64,000 bases of DNA, from the NCBI GenBank assembly GCA_914767715.1, contig OU612068.1:27590001-27654000 (forward strand), written 5' to 3'. Both the position numbers and the translations under genes were made by a program. Below are positions 63,479-64,000 of the stretch, piece by piece (within the stretch, counting starts at the first letter, position 1; each line of letters begins with the position of its first letter). Below the pieces are notes generated by a model. It ran no database searches. It worked only from the letters and a program-made list of their open reading frames with translations, and was not told where the DNA came from. This stretch comes from Membranipora membranacea. Its lineage: Eukaryota; Bryozoa; Gymnolaemata; Cheilostomatida; Membraniporidae.

Positions 63479-63572
63479 ATGTCTGACAGCTTATGCTCTT
63501 CTCCAATTGATGGAAATGAGAGTAATGATTATGATGATCACTTCTATGGGGGAAGAAATTCTAGAGGCGAAG
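63479..63572 (+). CDS. possible first coding exon of a divergent gene leaving the window
   Basis: An ATG in a fair context (CAGCCAGAATGTCT) opens a 31-codon acidic, serine-rich frame (MSDSLCSSPIDGNESNDYDD) that ends at a GTAATT donor in phase 1. It starts 375 bp from the SGSM start codon on the opposite strand, as in a bidirectional promoter. No later exon is visible before the window ends. It could be chance. Confidence 0.3.
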
Positions 63573-64000
63573 GTAATTGTCAACAGTTACGCATTATTAT
63601 CCTGTGCTCTAATTGATGGTGTCTGAATTTTGCCTCATCTTCTAAATCTAGTACTAGTACAGTAGTTCTACCTAAAAAAAACATTCCCATTCCCATTTAT
63701 TATTGACAATGATTGAATGATTATTACTGTTCAAGCCTATTTATATTCTTGTACTGACACAAAAAAGCTGCAAAATCATCTACATACTCATTTGTTGCTT
63801 CAGTCTTCAACTGTCTATGTTAGCAAGGAGTAACTGTTACTCCTTCAGTCCTTGATGTTAACAGGCTTGGCCCATAGTCAAGTCCTGGGACTGATGAGTA
63901 AAGCTCATATCAAAATAATTACCCAGGCAAGTCAGTCACTTAATACATATGTATCACTATTATAAAGGCTCTCATCTGCATTGGTTTTTTTCTTCATATT

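Overview
The window is nuclear DNA from an intron-rich animal, most likely a marine invertebrate bilaterian; I cannot fix the phylum. The evidence is spliced genes with GT/AG introns and animal-only families (an SLC5 Na+/monocarboxylate-type transporter and an SGSM RUN/TBC Rab-GAP), TATA/poly(A) gene architecture, an APE-type LINE, a tRNA-derived SINE family and several foldback/MITE elements.

Layout: 82-6439 (+) is the 3' part of a spliced gene that I do not recognise (7 exons seen, 426 codons plus stop). One of its introns carries a 1.16 kb foldback element and a decayed copy of its own sixth visible exon. 6659-9946 (-) is an almost full-length but dead LINE. 11752-21729 (+) is a complete 15-exon SLC5A transporter gene (629 aa). 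23.6-36.2 kb holds three near-identical two-coding-exon genes (A minus, B plus, C minus; 349, 359 and 352 aa) for secreted His/Gly/Tyr- then Asn/Gly-rich proteins built of 14-residue units. 39291-41867 (-) is a divergent four-coding-exon member of the same family (D, 477 aa). 44126-63104 (-) is an SGSM1/2-like gene of about 25 exons, complete from a plausible start exon to the stop except for one uncertain internal exon. A possible divergent first exon lies at 63479-63572 (+).

The most unusual content is the four-gene secreted Asn-Gly-repeat cluster. It has a shared signal-peptide exon (A-C), a shared TATA promoter with a conserved upstream block, and a strict 14-residue periodicity in which nearly every second residue is Asn or Gly. 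Inside the cluster, 15 kb from its source, is a relic of the SLC5A first exon, so the interval has been reshaped by segmental duplication. Nothing in the sequence links the transporter, the repeat proteins and the Rab-GAP functionally; they look like neighbours.

All exon models were built by eye from open frames, splice sites, phase agreement and remembered family sequence; no alignment was run.
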